Counted from the stretch's first letter, positions 46,537 through 59,022 are shown. The stretch is 64,000 nt of DNA from Pseudomonadota bacterium (GCA_023425645.1 JAFACG010000009.1:1-64000), one strand, 5' to 3'. The notes: generated by a model from the letters alone, not told the origin. Translations and numbers: made by a program.

Positions 46537-47826
46537 TCACGATTCGTTGGCGGGCAGGGCGCGCCAGCCGATGTCGGTGCGGAACTGCTTGCCGTCGAAA
46601 TGCGTCTGGGAAATGGCCTGGTAGGCGGCCTCCTGGGCGCGGCGGATGGAATCCGACAGCGCGGTGACGCACAGCACGCGCCCGCCCGTGGTCACGATGG
46701 TCTCGCCATCCAGGCGCGTGCCGGCGTGGAAGGTCACGCAGGTATCGGTGTCGGGAGCGAACTGGATGATGGGATCGCCCGTGCGCGGGGTGTCAGGATA
46801 GTTGGCGGCGGCCATGACCACGCCGATGGCGGTGCGCCGGTCCCATTCGATGGTGGCTTCGTCCAGCTTGCCGGCCAGGGCCAGCTCGAAGGTCTCGGTC
46901 AGGTCGCTCTTGATGCGCATCATGATGGGCTGGGTTTCAGGGTCGCCCATGCGGCAGTTGAATTCCAGAACCTTGATGGGGCGGGTGGCGTCGGGGCCGT
47001 CGCCGATCATGACGCCGGCGTACAGAAAGCCCGTGTAGGGCAGTCCTTCCTTGGCCATGCCCTGCATGGTCGGCAGGATCACTTCGCGCATGATGCGGTT
47101 GTGCAGCGTGGGGCTGACGATGGGGGCGGGCGAGTAGGCGCCCATGCCGCCGGTGTTGGGGCCCTGGTCGCCGTCCTTCAGGCGCTTGTGGTCCTGGCTG
47201 GTGGCCATGGGCAGCACGTTCTTGCCGTCGCACATGACGATGAAGCTGGCTTCCTCGCCGGTCAGGCATTCCTCCACGACCACGCGCGCGCCGGCCGCCC
47301 CAAAGCGCCCGTCGCCCAGGATGTCGTCGATGGCGCCCAGGGCCTCTTCCAGGGTCGTGGCTACGATGACGCCCTTGCCGGCGGCCAGGCCGTCGGCCTT
47401 GACCACGATGGGGGCGCCCTGCTGGCGGATGTAGTCCTTGGCCGCTTCGGGATCGGTGAAGGTCTGGTAGGCCGCCGTGGGGATCTTGTGGCGGACCATG
47501 AAGGCCTTGGCGTAATCCTTGGAGCTTTCCAGCTGGGCGGCCGCCTGCGTGGGGCCGAAGATCTTCAGTCCGGCGCTGCGGAACGCGTCCACGATGCCGG
47601 CGGCCAGTGGAGCCTCGGGACCCACGACCGTAAAGGCGATTTTTTCCTGCTGCACGAAGGCGATCAATTCCTGGATATCGGTGATGTCCAGGTTCTTGAT
47701 GCGTTCGGCGCGGGCCGTGCCGCCATTGCCCGGGGCGACGTAGACGATCTGCACCCGGGGGGACTGGGCCAGGCGCCAGGCCAGGGCGTGTTCACGGCCG
47801 CCGCTGCCGACAACAAGTAGCTTCAT
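46537..47826 (-). CDS. purD: phosphoribosylamine-glycine ligase
   Basis: ATP-grasp enzyme (429 residues) of purine synthesis that joins glycine to phosphoribosylamine. MKLLVVGSGGREHALAW is the N-terminal signature, VVKADGLAAGKGV the ATP site, and EFNCRMGDPETQP the PurD hallmark. ATG at 47826; nine upstream residues are unsupported. It lies 49 bp after yebC and 21 bp before hemF. Confidence 0.97.
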   Translation of the reverse strand: MKLLVVGSGGREHALAWRLAQSPRVQIVYVAPGNGGTARAERIKNLDITDIQELIAFVQQEKIAFTVVGPEAPLAAGIVDAFRSAGLKIFGPTQAAAQLESSKDYAKAFMVRHKIPTAAYQTFTDPEAAKDYIRQQGAPIVVKADGLAAGKGVIVATTLEEALGAIDDILGDGRFGAAGARVVVEECLTGEEASFIVMCDGKNVLPMATSQDHKRLKDGDQGPNTGGMGAYSPAPIVSPTLHNRIMREVILPTMQGMAKEGLPYTGFLYAGVMIGDGPDATRPIKVLEFNCRMGDPETQPIMMRIKSDLTETFELALAGKLDEATIEWDRRTAIGVVMAAANYPDTPRTGDPIIQFAPDTDTCVTFHAGTRLDGETIVTTGGRVLCVTALSDSIRRAQEAAYQAISQTHFDGKQFRTDIGWRALPANES

Positions 47827-47875
47827 AGTGGTGAATTCGGGCAGAGCCCGCAAAGAGGAGTTTCAGGAACCAGTG

Positions 47876-48607
47876 TTATTCGGCTTCGTCCATGACGGCG
47901 GTGGTGTAGACCTCCTGGACGTCGTCCAGGCCTTCCAGCGCGTCCAGGAGCTTCTGCATCTTGGCGGCGTCATCGCCGCTGAGCTCGGTTTCGTTCAGGG
48001 CCTTCATGACGATGCCCTCGACTTCGGGCGCCAGGCCGGCGGCTTCGAAGGCGGCCTTGACCGCGGCGTATTCCGACGGCGGGCACAGCACTTCGATCAG
48101 GCCTTCCTCGTCGGTGAGCACGTCGTCGGCGCCGGCCTCCAGGGCGACTTCCATGACGGTGTCTTCCGAGGTGCCGGGGGCGAACAGGAACTGGCCGCAG
48201 TGGCGGAACTGGAACACCACCGAGCCGTCCAGGCCCAGGTTGCCGCCGTTCTTGGTGAAGGCGTGGCGCACGTCCGAGACGGTGCGCTGGCGGTTGTCGG
48301 TCATGCAGTCCACGATCACGGCCGCGCCGTTGATGCCGTAGCCTTCATAGCGGATTTCTTCGTAGTTGGCATCGTCCGCGCCGCCCGAGCCGCGCTGGAT
48401 GGCGCGCATGATGTTGTCCTTGGGCATATTGGCGGCAGTAGCCTTGTCCCAGGCCAGGCGCAGGCGCGGGTTGGCGTCGGGGTCCGGTCCACCGGCGCGC
48501 GCGGCCACGGTGATTTCACGAATGATCTTCGTCCAGAGCTTGCCCCGCTTGGCGTCCTGGCGACCCTTGCGGTGCTGGATGTTCGCCCATTTACTATGTC
48601 CGGCCAT
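47876..48607 (-). CDS. YebC/PmpR family regulator
   Basis: Protein of 243 residues, [19 protein letters not shown] at its start, with [13 protein letters not shown] and the [17 protein letters not shown] core. YebC proteins either regulate transcription or help ribosomes through proline runs. First gene of the yebC-purD-hemF-nadD-rsfS-rlmH-maf series on this strand. Downstream gap of 49 bp. Confidence 0.95.
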   Translation of the reverse strand: MAGHSKWANIQHRKGRQDAKRGKLWTKIIREITVAARAGGPDPDANPRLRLAWDKATAANMPKDNIMRAIQRGSGGADDANYEEIRYEGYGINGAAVIVDCMTDNRQRTVSDVRHAFTKNGGNLGLDGSVVFQFRHCGQFLFAPGTSEDTVMEVALEAGADDVLTDEEGLIEVLCPPSEYAAVKAAFEAAGLAPEVEGIVMKALNETELSGDDAAKMQKLLDALEGLDDVQEVYTTAVMDEAE

Positions 48608-48770
48608 AAAGTATTACCAATTCAGTAGTCTGCGTTCAAGAAAAGTGGGCCTATTTTAACCTGTCTGTGAAGCAAGAGCCTGTCCGCGCTTTTTTCATGG
48701 CGCCCGGGCTCTTGCGAAAGCCGCTAGAATTCATTCATTTGGCATTCTATCCGGAAGGTGAAGAACGATC

Positions 48771-50266
<1,496 letters not shown>

Positions 50267-50267
<1 letters not shown>

Positions 50268-51205
50268 TGTCGGCCGGACAGCCTCACCTGATCGTCGCCA
50301 CGCCCAGGGACAGCGAAACGCAGCGCTGGGCGCAGCATTTCCGCGACGCCTATCCGCAGTGGCGCGTCGATGAATTCGTCCCCGGCCGCACCGCCACCGG
50401 CGCCCATTACGCCGTGGTCTGGAAGCCCGATGCATACCTGTTCAGCCAGGAGCCGGGGCTGCGCGCCGTGTTCAACCTGGGAGCGGGCGTGGACGCCATG
50501 GCCGCCTCCATCCCGGCGGGCATGCCTTTGTACCGGCTGGAGGACGCCGGCATGGCCGAGCAGATGGCCGAGTACGCCTTGTATGGCGTCCTGCAGGCCA
50601 CGGGGCGTTTCCGTCCCTATGAAGAGCAGGCCAGGGAGGGGCGCTGGAAGGCCCACCGCCCCGTCGATCGGCGCCAATGGCCGGTGGCCGTGCTGGGCCT
50701 GGGCGTCATCGGGCGCAAGGTGGCCGATCTCATCGCCAGCCTGGGCTATCCGGTGCGCGGCTGGTCGCGCACCTTGCGCCAGGCCGGTTTTCCCTGCTAC
50801 GCAGGCGAGCAGGGGCTGCAGGAATGCCTGGCGTCCAGCCGCATCCTGGTCAACGCCTTGCCGCTGACGCCGCAGACCCAAGGCCTGATCAATCGGGACA
50901 CGCTGGCGCGCCTGCTGCCGGGCGCCTACCTGATCAATCTGGCGCGGGGCGCGCACGTCGTGGACGAGGACGTGCTCGAGGCCCTGGACAGCGGCCAGCT
51001 GGCCGGCGCGCTGCTGGACGCGTTCACGCAGGAACCCCTGCCGCAGGATCACCCCTTCTGGGGCCACCCCGGCGTCATGGTCACTCCCCACATCTCGGGC
51101 ATCACTTTGCGCGAGCAGGCGCTGGAGCAGATCGGCTCCAGAATCGCCCTGCTGCACCAGGGCCGTGAAGCCGGCGGGCGAGTGAACGCCGCCCTGGGCT
51201 ACTGA
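50267..51205 (+). CDS. ghrA: glyoxylate/hydroxypyruvate reductase A
   Basis: D-2-hydroxyacid dehydrogenase of 312 residues that reduces glyoxylate and hydroxypyruvate with NADPH. The Rossmann motif is VLGLGVIGRKVADL, NLARGAHVVDE carries the substrate Arg, and HPFWGHPGVMVTPHISG the catalytic His; the acidic partner lies in LLDAFTQEPLP. It overlaps the HerA-like gene by one base. A terminator follows at 51219. Confidence 0.92.
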
Positions 51206-51218
51206 ATCGCGGCAACAG

Positions 51219-51246
51219 AAGCGCCGGCCGTCCAGCCGGCGCTTTT
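51219..51246 (+). terminator. intrinsic terminator after ghrA
   Basis: Stem AAGCGCCGGC-CGTCCA-GCCGGCGCTT followed by TTC. Confidence 0.75.
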
Positions 51247-51282
51247 CACAACAATTACATTGCAAAACCACAAGGAAGTTGA

Positions 51283-52353
51283 ATGAGCACAGTACATCGC
51301 ATTGCCGTGATCGCCGGAGACGGGATCGGCAAGGAAGTCATGCCCGAAGGACTGCGGGTCATGGAGGTGGCGGCCCGCCGCCACGGCATCCGCTTCGACT
51401 GGAAGGAGCTGGACTGGAGTTCCGAGTATTACCAGAAGCACGGCCGCATGATGCCCGAGGACTGGAAGGCCCAGCTGGCGGACGTGGAAGCCATCTATTT
51501 CGGCGCCATGGGCTGGCCCGAACTGGTTCCCGATCACGTGTCGCTGTGGGAGTCGCTGTTCAAGTTCCGGCGCGAATTCGACCAGTACATCAATCTGCGG
51601 CCGGTGCGTCTGATGCCGGGCGTGCGCTCGCCCCTGGCCGGCCGCGAGCCGGGCGATATCGATTTCTTCATCGTCCGCGAGAACACCGAAGGCGAATACT
51701 CCAACAGCGGCGGCATTCTGTTTGAAGGCACGGAGCGCGAAGTCGTGATCCAGGAAAGCGTATTCACCCGCACCGGCACGGATCGTGTGTTGAAATTCGC
51801 CTTCGAGCTGGCCCGCAAGCGCGGCAAGCACGTCACCAGCGCCACCAAGTCCAACGGCATTTCCATTTCCATGCCCTGGTGGGACGCGCGCCTGGCCGAG
51901 ATGGGCAAGCAGTATCCGGACGTCAAATGGGACAAGTACCACATCGACATCCTGTGCGCGCATTTCGTGCAGCATCCGGACTGGTTCGACGTGGTGGTGG
52001 CCTCCAATCTGTTCGGCGACATCCTGTCGGACCTGGGCCCGGCCTGCACCGGCACCATCGGCATTGCTCCCTCGGCCAACCTGAATCCGGAACGCCGTTT
52101 CCCGTCGCTGTTCGAGCCCGTGCACGGCTCGGCGCCGGACATCTACGGCAAGGGCATCGCCAATCCGGTGGGCCAGATCTGGAGCGGGGCGCTCATGCTG
52201 GACTTCCTGGGCCATCCCCAGGCCGCTTCCGAGGTGGTGCGGGCCATCGAGCAGGTCCTGTCCCAGGGGCCACGCACGCCGGACCTGGGCGGGCAGGCCG
52301 GCACCCGCGAGGTGGGCGAGGCCGTCGCCCGCGTGCTTCAGGACATGGCCTGA
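51283..52353 (+). CDS. tartrate dehydrogenase/decarboxylase or D-malate dehydrogenase
   Basis: Isocitrate/isopropylmalate-type dehydrogenase of 356 residues. IAVIAGDGIGKEVMPEG opens the fold, FFIVRENTEGEYSN has the catalytic Tyr region, HVTSATKSNGI the Lys, VVASNLFGDILSDLGP the metal Asp, and FEPVHGSAPDIYGKG the NAD site. Residues and length agree with TtuC/DmlA, which decarboxylate tartrate or D-malate, rather than LeuB. AAGGAAG precedes the ATG. The stop codon directly abuts the stop of the convergent EamA gene. Confidence 0.88.
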   Translation: MSTVHRIAVIAGDGIGKEVMPEGLRVMEVAARRHGIRFDWKELDWSSEYYQKHGRMMPEDWKAQLADVEAIYFGAMGWPELVPDHVSLWESLFKFRREFDQYINLRPVRLMPGVRSPLAGREPGDIDFFIVRENTEGEYSNSGGILFEGTEREVVIQESVFTRTGTDRVLKFAFELARKRGKHVTSATKSNGISISMPWWDARLAEMGKQYPDVKWDKYHIDILCAHFVQHPDWFDVVVASNLFGDILSDLGPACTGTIGIAPSANLNPERRFPSLFEPVHGSAPDIYGKGIANPVGQIWSGALMLDFLGHPQAASEVVRAIEQVLSQGPRTPDLGGQAGTREVGEAVARVLQDMA

Positions 52354-53223
52354 TCAGTCCGACGGTTTCGGCCTGGGCGGTCGCAGGCCCGCCCAGGTGA
52401 TGGCGCCTATCATGATGGCGCCGCCCAGCAGGGCCCGCGCGCTGGGGTACTGCGCAAACAGCAGAGCCGCGAAGGCGATGGCGTAGACCGGCTCCAGCGC
52501 GATCACGATGCCTGCGCTGCGGGCGTTGAGCACGGTCAGCGCCGACACCAGCAGATAGTGCGACAGCGCCGTGCAGAACACGCCCAGCAGGGCGATCCAG
52601 AACCAGTCCAGCAAGGATGGCTGCCCCAGCAGGGGCAGCGCGAATGGCCAGCACATCAGCGCCACGAACAGATTTTCCCACCAGGCCACCTGCTGGGCCG
52701 ACAGATGTTTGGCCGCGCGCCGGTTGATGATGGTGAACATGGCGAAGGTGAAACCCGAGGCCACCGCCCAGGCCAGGCCTATGGTGGACTGGTCCTGGAA
52801 ATCGAAGGAAGGCGTCACCAGCAGCAGGCCGAAGGTGACCAGCGCCAGGATGATCCACTCCGACAGCGTGACGCGTTCGCGCAGCACGCCCCATTCGCAC
52901 AAGGTGATGAAGGCGGGGAAGCTGGCGAAGCCCAGCGTGGCGATGGCCACGCCGCCCACCTTGACCGCCACGAAGAAGGTCGCCCAGTGGATGGCCAGCA
53001 TGACGGCCGCCGACAGCAGGATGCCCAGGTCGCGCCGACCCATGCCCTGGCGCAGGCGCCGGCCCTGGGAGCGCACGCTGATGAACAGGGCCAGGACGGC
53101 GAAGCTGGCCCGGCCCGCCGTGATCAGCATGGCCCCCGCCTGGATCAGTTCGCCGAAAATGCCGGTCAGTCCGAAAAGGACGGCCGCCAGGTGGATGGCA
53201 GCCAGGGCGCGCCGCTGGGTCAT
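52354..53223 (-). CDS. EamA/DMT family transporter
   Basis: Integral membrane protein of 289 residues with ten helices in two EamA halves. The first starts LAAIHLAAVLFGLTGIFGEL and the second ends in GGAIMIGAITWAGL. Members export amino acids or metabolites. The C-terminal tail is short and basic (RPPRPKPSD). Convergent with the ttuC-like gene with zero bases between stop codons. Unlinked to qorA, which is divergent with 148 bp between. Confidence 0.88.
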   Translation of the reverse strand: MTQRRALAAIHLAAVLFGLTGIFGELIQAGAMLITAGRASFAVLALFISVRSQGRRLRQGMGRRDLGILLSAAVMLAIHWATFFVAVKVGGVAIATLGFASFPAFITLCEWGVLRERVTLSEWIILALVTFGLLLVTPSFDFQDQSTIGLAWAVASGFTFAMFTIINRRAAKHLSAQQVAWWENLFVALMCWPFALPLLGQPSLLDWFWIALLGVFCTALSHYLLVSALTVLNARSAGIVIALEPVYAIAFAALLFAQYPSARALLGGAIMIGAITWAGLRPPRPKPSD

Positions 53224-53371
53224 GTGAAACAGTCCGACAAAAAGAGGATCAAAGTAGGCTATTCTGGTGTTTTGGACCAGGGAGCGGCACGGCCGGCGCC
53301 GATGCGGCGCGGGTGCACGGCGTCATTCTAACCAACTTGCCGCGCGTCGCTATCATCGAAGGAGCAAAACA

Positions 53372-54358
53372 GTGAGTCAGACAGTCAAGGCGATACGTAT
53401 CGAAAAGAACGGCGGACCTGAAGTCCTGCAATGGGTGCAGGTCGATCTGCCCGCCCCCCAGGACAAGGAAGTCACCATACGCCAGAAGGCGGTGGGCCTG
53501 AACTTCATCGATATCTATTTCCGCAACGGCCTGTACAGCCACCCCCTGCCGCACGGCCTGGGCTTCGAGGCGGCGGGCGTGGTGGAGGCCGTGGGAAGCG
53601 CCGTCACGCACCTTAAGGTGGGCGATCGCGTGGCCTATGGCCAGAGCCCGCTGGGCGCCTACGCGCAGGCGCGCAACGTGCCGGCCGACCGCGTGGTGCG
53701 CATCCCCGACGCGGTCTCGTTCGAGCAGGCCGCCGCGCTGATGCTCAAGGGTCTGACCTGCTGGTACCTGCTGCGCCAGACCTATCGCGTGCACGAAGGC
53801 CAGACCATTCTGTTCCATGCCGCCGCAGGCGGCGTGGGCCTGTACGCCTGCCAGTGGGCGCGCGCCCTGGGCGTCAAGCTGATCGGCACGGTCTCCAGTC
53901 CCGAGAAGGCGAAACTGGCCAAGGAGCACGGCGCCTGGGAGGTCATCGATTATTCCCGCGAAGACGTGGTGCAGCGCGTCCTGGAATTGACGGGCGGCCA
54001 CAAGGTGCCGGTGGTCTATGACGGCGTGGGCAAGGACACCTGGGAGCGTTCTCTGGATTGCCTGCAGCCGCGCGGCCTGATGGTCAGCTTCGGCAACGCC
54101 TCCGGCCCGGTCACCGGCGTGAATCTGGGCATCCTGGCCTCCAAGGGTTCGCTCTATGTCACGCGTCCCGTGCTGGGCGCCTACGTGCCCACCCAGCAGG
54201 CCATGCAGGAAGCCGCCGATGAATTGTTCGACCTGGTGGTGCAAGGCAAGATCAAGGTGCTGATCGGCCAGCGCTTTCCCCTGGAACAGGTCGCCCAGGC
54301 TCACGAGGCCCTGGCCGCCCGCCGCACCACCGGCTCCACGGTGCTGACGCTGGAGTAG
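53372..54358 (+). CDS. NADPH:quinone reductase (zeta-crystallin-like)
   Basis: Zinc-free MDR-superfamily oxidoreductase of 328 residues. KAIRIEKNGGPEVLQW begins it, the substrate pocket has GLNFIDIYFRNGLY, and the NADPH site is AAAGGVGLYACQWA. Typical of QorA. The start is GTG at 53372, with AAGGAG at 53359-53364, giving MSQTVKAIRI; longer extension to 53267 crosses the promoter region. A terminator shared with convergent fbp follows. Confidence 0.93.
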   Translation: MSQTVKAIRIEKNGGPEVLQWVQVDLPAPQDKEVTIRQKAVGLNFIDIYFRNGLYSHPLPHGLGFEAAGVVEAVGSAVTHLKVGDRVAYGQSPLGAYAQARNVPADRVVRIPDAVSFEQAAALMLKGLTCWYLLRQTYRVHEGQTILFHAAAGGVGLYACQWARALGVKLIGTVSSPEKAKLAKEHGAWEVIDYSREDVVQRVLELTGGHKVPVVYDGVGKDTWERSLDCLQPRGLMVSFGNASGPVTGVNLGILASKGSLYVTRPVLGAYVPTQQAMQEAADELFDLVVQGKIKVLIGQRFPLEQVAQAHEALAARRTTGSTVLTLE

Positions 54359-54373
54359 GGCGGATCGGGAATG

Positions 54374-54403
54374 AAAAAACGGCCGCCTGATCTGGCGGCC
54401 GTT
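54374..54403. terminator. terminator between qorA-like gene and fbp (convergent)
   Basis: Stem AACGGCCGCC-TGATCT-GGCGGCCGTT (54378-54403) with an A-run on the left; the right side is only weakly T-rich. Best for minus-strand transcripts from fbp. Confidence 0.75.
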
Positions 54404-54417
54404 GTTCTTTTGCGGGG

Positions 54418-55425
54418 TCAACCCTGCAGGTGATACTGGCGGATGCGCTCGACTTCGTTGCGCGAGCCCAGGATGACGCCGATGCGCTGGTGCAGTTCGG
54501 ACGGCTGCACGTCCAGGATGCGCTGGCTGCCGTCGATGGACAGGCCGCCGGCCTGCTCGATCAGGAAGCTCATGGGATTGGCTTCGTACATCAGGCGCAG
54601 CTTGCCCTTGCGGCCGGACTCGCGCGCATCGCGCGGATACATGAAGACGCCGCCTCGCGTCAGGATGCGGTGCACGTCGGCGACCATGGATGCAATCCAG
54701 CGCATGTTGTAGTTCTTGCCCAGCGGGCCTCCCGTACCGGCCAGGCAGTCGTCGATATAGCGCTTCACGGGCGCTTCCCAGTGGCGCATATTGGACATGT
54801 TGATGGCGAACTCGGCGGTGTCTTCGGGAATGGTGACGCGTTCGGTGGTCAGCACCCAGGAGCCCATTTCCTTGTCCAGCGTGAAGGCCGCCACGCCGTC
54901 GCCCACGGACAGCACCAGCATGGTCTGGGGGCCGTAGATGGCGTAGCCGGCGGCGACCTGGCGCACGCCGGGCTGCAGGAAGTCCTGTTCCTGGATGAGG
55001 CGTTCACGGGCTTCCTGCGGCACGCTCAGCACCGAGAAGATCGTGCCGATGGATACGTTGACGTCGATGTTGGAGGAGCCGTCCAGGGGATCGAACAGCA
55101 GCAGGTTCTCGCCCTTGGGGTAGTAGTCGGGGATGCGGTGCAGGGTGTCCATTTCCTCGGAGGCCATGGCCGCCAGGTTGCCGCCCCATTCGTTGGCTTC
55201 CAGCAGGATCTCGTTGGACAGCACGTCCAGCTTCTTCTGGACTTCGCCTTGCACGTTCTCGGTGCCCAGGCTGCCCAGCACGCCGCCCAGGGCGCCCTTG
55301 CTGACGGCGTGGCCGATGGCCTTGCAGGCGCGCGCCACAGTTTCCAGCAACAGGCGCACGTCGGCGGTGACCGTCTGTTTCTGGCGCTGTTGCTCGACCA
55401 GGTACTGAGTAAGGTTTTTCTTCAA
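54418..55425 (-). CDS. fbp: fructose-1,6-bisphosphatase, class 1
   Basis: Gluconeogenic phosphatase of 335 residues. The metal and catalytic sequence is [19 protein letters not shown], with Glu in SEEMDTLHR, and ATRGGVF-type (here [12 protein letters not shown]) near the active site. Full length. It follows pepN by 16 bp on the same strand, so the two are likely one transcript. Confidence 0.97.
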   Translation of the reverse strand: MKKNLTQYLVEQQRQKQTVTADVRLLLETVARACKAIGHAVSKGALGGVLGSLGTENVQGEVQKKLDVLSNEILLEANEWGGNLAAMASEEMDTLHRIPDYYPKGENLLLFDPLDGSSNIDVNVSIGTIFSVLSVPQEARERLIQEQDFLQPGVRQVAAGYAIYGPQTMLVLSVGDGVAAFTLDKEMGSWVLTTERVTIPEDTAEFAINMSNMRHWEAPVKRYIDDCLAGTGGPLGKNYNMRWIASMVADVHRILTRGGVFMYPRDARESGRKGKLRLMYEANPMSFLIEQAGGLSIDGSQRILDVQPSELHQRIGVILGSRNEVERIRQYHLQG

Positions 55426-55441
55426 GAGAGACTCCGGGTGA

Positions 55442-58120
55442 TCAAAGGGTTAAAGCCTTGTGCACGATTTCGCCCACGTTGCCCGACAGGCCGGGCTCGG
55501 CCTGGATGCGTTCGAGCGCCGCCTTCAGACCGTCACGGGCCTCGGGTTCGAAACGGGCCCAGTTGTCGAAGACGCGGGCCAGGCGGGCGGAGATTTCGGG
55601 GTTGAGCTTGTCCAGCGCGATGACCTGTTCGGCCCAGAAGTCGTAGCCTTCGGGGCTGTGCACGCCTTGCAGATTGTTGATGCAGAACTGGAAGATCAGC
55701 GAACGGGCACGATTGGGGTTGCGCAGCGAAAAGGCCGGGTGCAGCATCAGGGCGCGCGCCTGCGCGACCCCCGTGCTGGGCGCCGTGGCCTGCAGGGTGA
55801 ACCAGCGGTCCAGCACCAGCGGGTTGTGCTGCCAGCGCTGGAAGAAGTCCTCCAGTCCGTCCTGGCGGTCCTCGGCGCTGCCGTAGTTGACCAGCACGCT
55901 GAGCGCGCCCATGCGGTCGGTCATGTTGGTGGCCTTGTCGTACTGGTTGCGGGCCAGTTGCGCCCCGGCGCTCACGCCGGCCGCCATCAGGTAGGCCAGC
56001 GCCAGGTTGCGCAGCGAGCGTGCGCCCGCCTGCATGGCGTCGGGGCTGTAGTCGGGCTGATCCAGGTTCAGGTACTGGTAGAGCTCCTGCCAATAAGGCG
56101 TCAGGGCCAGTCCCAGTTCCTTTTGTACGTGCAGGCGCGCCTGCACGATGGCGCGCGGGGTCATGGGCTGGGTCTGTTCCAGCAGCTCGCGCTCGCTGGG
56201 CAGGGCCAGAATGCGAGCCTTGTAGGCCGGGCTCAGGGCCGCGTCCTGCAGCAGGGCGTGCCAGGTCTGGACCAGCGTGGCCGATTGGGCCGGAGAGGGC
56301 GCGCGGCCGGCGGCGCGCGCCAGGATCAGGCGGGTGGCCAGCAATTGGGCGGCTTCCCAGCGGGCGAAGGGGTCCGGGTCGTGGCGCGCCAGCAGGGCCA
56401 GTTCCGCGTCGGGGCGGTAATATTCGATGCGCACCGGCGCCGAGAAATTGCGCAGCAGCGAAAGCACCGGAGTCTGGGGCACTTGGGTGAAGGTCCAGCT
56501 TTGTTCCTGCTCGGTGAAGTCCAGCACCAGCGTGTGCTCGCTGCGTCCGTCCAGATGCAGGGTCAGGGGACGGCCTTCCTGGTCCAGCATGCCCAGCGCG
56601 AACGGGATGTGCAGCGCAGGCTTGACCGCGGACTTGGGCTCGATGCCGACAGGCGGGTTGCTCTGGCGCAGGGTCAGCGTGCAGGTCCGGGAGGCCGGGT
56701 CGTGCTGCAGGCTGACACTCACGCGCGGCGTGCCGGCCTGCTCGTACCAGCGGCGGAACTGCGTCAGGTCCCGCCCTGGATGGCGCTCGCGGTAGACGCT
56801 GTCCATGGCGTCCACGAAGTCGTCGCAGGTGACGGCCTGGCCGTCGTGGCGGCGGAAGTATTCGCGCATGCCGGCCTGGAAGCCGTCCTCGCCCAGCAAG
56901 GTATGCTGCATGCGGATGACCTCGGCGCCTTTTTCGTACACGGTGGCCGTGTAGAAATTGCTGATCTCCTGGTAGCTCTCGGGACGGATGGGGTGGGCCA
57001 TGGGGCCCGCGTCCTCGGGAAACTGGGCGGCGCGCAGCACGCTGACGTCGTCGATGCGCTTGACGGCGCGGGCGCTGGCCGCCTGCGCGCCGTCCAGGCC
57101 GTGCGCCAGCATGTCGCCGGAGAATTCCTGGTCGCGGAACACGGTCAGCCCTTCCTTCAGGGACAACTGGAACCAGTCGCGGCAGGTGACGCGGTTGCCG
57201 GTCCAGTTATGGAAGTACTCGTGACCGATGACCGCCTCCACGGCGCGGAACGACGCATCCGTGGTGCTCTGCGGGTCCGCGAGCACATAGGCGGCGTTGA
57301 AGATGTTCAGGCCCTTGTTTTCCATGGCGCCCATGTTGAAGTCGCGCGCGGCGACGATCATGAAGCGGTCCAGGTCCAGGTCCAGCCCGAAGCGCTGTTC
57401 ATCCCAGCGTACGGAATTCTCCAGGCACTGGATGGCCCATTCGGTCTTGTCGCCGTCGCCGCGGTCGCAATAGACCTGGAGAAGGGCGGGGCTGCCGTCG
57501 GCCTTGGAGATCTTGCGCTCGCGCAGGTCGAAATCCCCGGCCACCAGGGCGAAAAGATAGGAAGGCTTGGGGAATGGATCCTGCCAGGTCGCCTGGCGCC
57601 GGCCGTCCTCCAGTTCCACGGTGTGGAGCAGATTGCCGTTGGACAACAGGGTGGGGTAGCGGGCCGGGTCGGCGCGCAGCACCACTTCGTAGCGTGCCAT
57701 GACATCGGGGCGGTCCGGGAAGAAGGTGATGCGGCGAAAACCCTGGGCTTCGCATTGGGTGAACAGGTGCTGGCCCGATACGTACAGACCCATCAGAGAC
57801 GTATTGTCCTTGGGGCGGCAACGGCTTACCAGCGCCACCTCCACCTCCGGCTTGCCGGGGTGCAGCGTCAGGGTTTGATCGGTCAGTTGATAATCCTGTG
57901 GCGCCAGGGCAACGCCATCGAGGCTCACGCTGAGCAGTTCTATGTCATCGCCGTCCAGGATCAGGGGAAGCGCCTGGCCGTTCAGGCTGCTGGCGCGGAA
58001 CTGGAGGCTGACCTCGGTCTGCTCGGCCGCCAGGTCGAATTCCAGCCGGACCTGTTCGATGCGGTACGGGTAGGGCTGGTAATCCTGGCGGGAGATCGTG
58101 GGTAGGGTATCTGTGCGCAT
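55442..58120 (-). CDS. pepN: aminopeptidase N
   Basis: M1 zinc aminopeptidase of 892 residues with broad N-terminal specificity. [12 protein letters not shown] is the exopeptidase motif, and the zinc site is [14 protein letters not shown] followed by a Glu in [14 protein letters not shown], giving HExxH-18-E. The C-terminal part has the PepN-type DUF3458 alpha-solenoid. I start at ATG 58120 (AGGA before it), rather than the in-frame TTG at 58138, which has no ribosome site. It forms a pair with fbp. Confidence 0.94.
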   Translation of the reverse strand: MRTDTLPTISRQDYQPYPYRIEQVRLEFDLAAEQTEVSLQFRASSLNGQALPLILDGDDIELLSVSLDGVALAPQDYQLTDQTLTLHPGKPEVEVALVSRCRPKDNTSLMGLYVSGQHLFTQCEAQGFRRITFFPDRPDVMARYEVVLRADPARYPTLLSNGNLLHTVELEDGRRQATWQDPFPKPSYLFALVAGDFDLRERKISKADGSPALLQVYCDRGDGDKTEWAIQCLENSVRWDEQRFGLDLDLDRFMIVAARDFNMGAMENKGLNIFNAAYVLADPQSTTDASFRAVEAVIGHEYFHNWTGNRVTCRDWFQLSLKEGLTVFRDQEFSGDMLAHGLDGAQAASARAVKRIDDVSVLRAAQFPEDAGPMAHPIRPESYQEISNFYTATVYEKGAEVIRMQHTLLGEDGFQAGMREYFRRHDGQAVTCDDFVDAMDSVYRERHPGRDLTQFRRWYEQAGTPRVSVSLQHDPASRTCTLTLRQSNPPVGIEPKSAVKPALHIPFALGMLDQEGRPLTLHLDGRSEHTLVLDFTEQEQSWTFTQVPQTPVLSLLRNFSAPVRIEYYRPDAELALLARHDPDPFARWEAAQLLATRLILARAAGRAPSPAQSATLVQTWHALLQDAALSPAYKARILALPSERELLEQTQPMTPRAIVQARLHVQKELGLALTPYWQELYQYLNLDQPDYSPDAMQAGARSLRNLALAYLMAAGVSAGAQLARNQYDKATNMTDRMGALSVLVNYGSAEDRQDGLEDFFQRWQHNPLVLDRWFTLQATAPSTGVAQARALMLHPAFSLRNPNRARSLIFQFCINNLQGVHSPEGYDFWAEQVIALDKLNPEISARLARVFDNWARFEPEARDGLKAALERIQAEPGLSGNVGEIVHKALTL

Positions 58121-58279
58121 GTCATCCTGGTCCGACAATCAAAAAAGATTTGTCTATTGTAATGTTGTTTGAAGAGCCGGGCGGGCGGGGCGGCGGTAAA
58201 CTAAATAGCCGCCTTGCTGTCCAAGCAAGGGCGGACTTGCGCTCCGGGCAGGGCCGGCGAAATTTCAAGGGCAAATGTC

Positions 58280-58927
58280 ATGACTATTCTTTCCACAGCA
58301 TTTTCCATGCGCGCCGCCCGCCTGGCGGCGCTGGGGCTGGTGGCGCTGGCGACCGGCTGCGCCGCGCCGAGCTGGTCCGCCAAGCTGACGCGCTACCAGC
58401 AATGGCCTGCCCAGACCAATGGCGAAACGTATCGATTGATGTCCACCGATGCACAGCGCGGCAATCTGCAATACCAGTCTTTCGCCGATTCGGTGCGCGC
58501 CGCCATAGGCGTGACCGGATTGGTGGAGGCCCAGGCCGGGGCGCCGGCTCGCTTCGTGGTGGAAATCGATTACGGCAATCCGCAGGAACAGAGCTGGGTG
58601 CCGCAATATGCGGATAGTTTTTACGGCCCCATGGGCTGGGGCATGGGGCGCGGCTACTTTGCGCCCAATGACGGCTGGGCAGGGGGATTTTTTTATTCTC
58701 CGCCCGTGGTCAATGTCCCGGTCACTCTCTATCGCAATTACCTGAATGTGGTGATCAGGGATAATCGCCAGCAGCAGGCCGAAGTCTATCGCGCAACGGC
58801 GGTCAGCTATAGCCAATCCGACAATCTGGCCGTGCAGATGCCATTTTTGTCCCAGGCCATATTTGACGGCTTCCCGGGCAATAACGGCCAGGTTATCGAT
58901 ATCGAGTATCAACTCCCCAAACGCTGA
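58280..58927 (+). CDS. DUF4136 family lipoprotein
   Basis: Envelope lipoprotein of 215 residues. After a hydrophobic helix comes the lipobox ATGC, with Cys at about residue 27. The rest has the DUF4136 pattern (RYQQWPAQTNGETYRL, aromatic-Gly-rich YGPMGWGMGRGYF in the middle, and SQAIFDGFPGNNG at the end). Its function is unknown. The start ATG at 58280 has AAGGGC upstream; an extension to 58214 would place a soluble tail before the signal helix. It shares a terminator with the convergent H-NS-like gene. Confidence 0.82.
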   Translation: MTILSTAFSMRAARLAALGLVALATGCAAPSWSAKLTRYQQWPAQTNGETYRLMSTDAQRGNLQYQSFADSVRAAIGVTGLVEAQAGAPARFVVEIDYGNPQEQSWVPQYADSFYGPMGWGMGRGYFAPNDGWAGGFFYSPPVVNVPVTLYRNYLNVVIRDNRQQQAEVYRATAVSYSQSDNLAVQMPFLSQAIFDGFPGNNGQVIDIEYQLPKR

Positions 58928-58970
58928 GGAGAAAAAAGCGTCTGCTTTAGCGCGGCGTCTTGAATAAACG

Positions 58971-59004
58971 AAAAAGGGACAGCATATGGAAGCTGTCCCT
59001 TTTT
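58971..59004. terminator. bidirectional terminator between the lipoprotein and H-NS-like genes
   Basis: Stem GGGACAGC/GCTGTCCC (58976-58983 with 58992-58999) with AAAAA on the left and TTTTT on the right. Confidence 0.85.
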
Positions 59005-59022
59005 CGAGTGAGGCGGCCCGAC

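Noticed and set aside
55460..58105. An 881-codon plus-strand open frame over pepN
   Set aside because: Antisense to pepN with its HEYFHN zinc motif; the plus frame has no recognisable domain.
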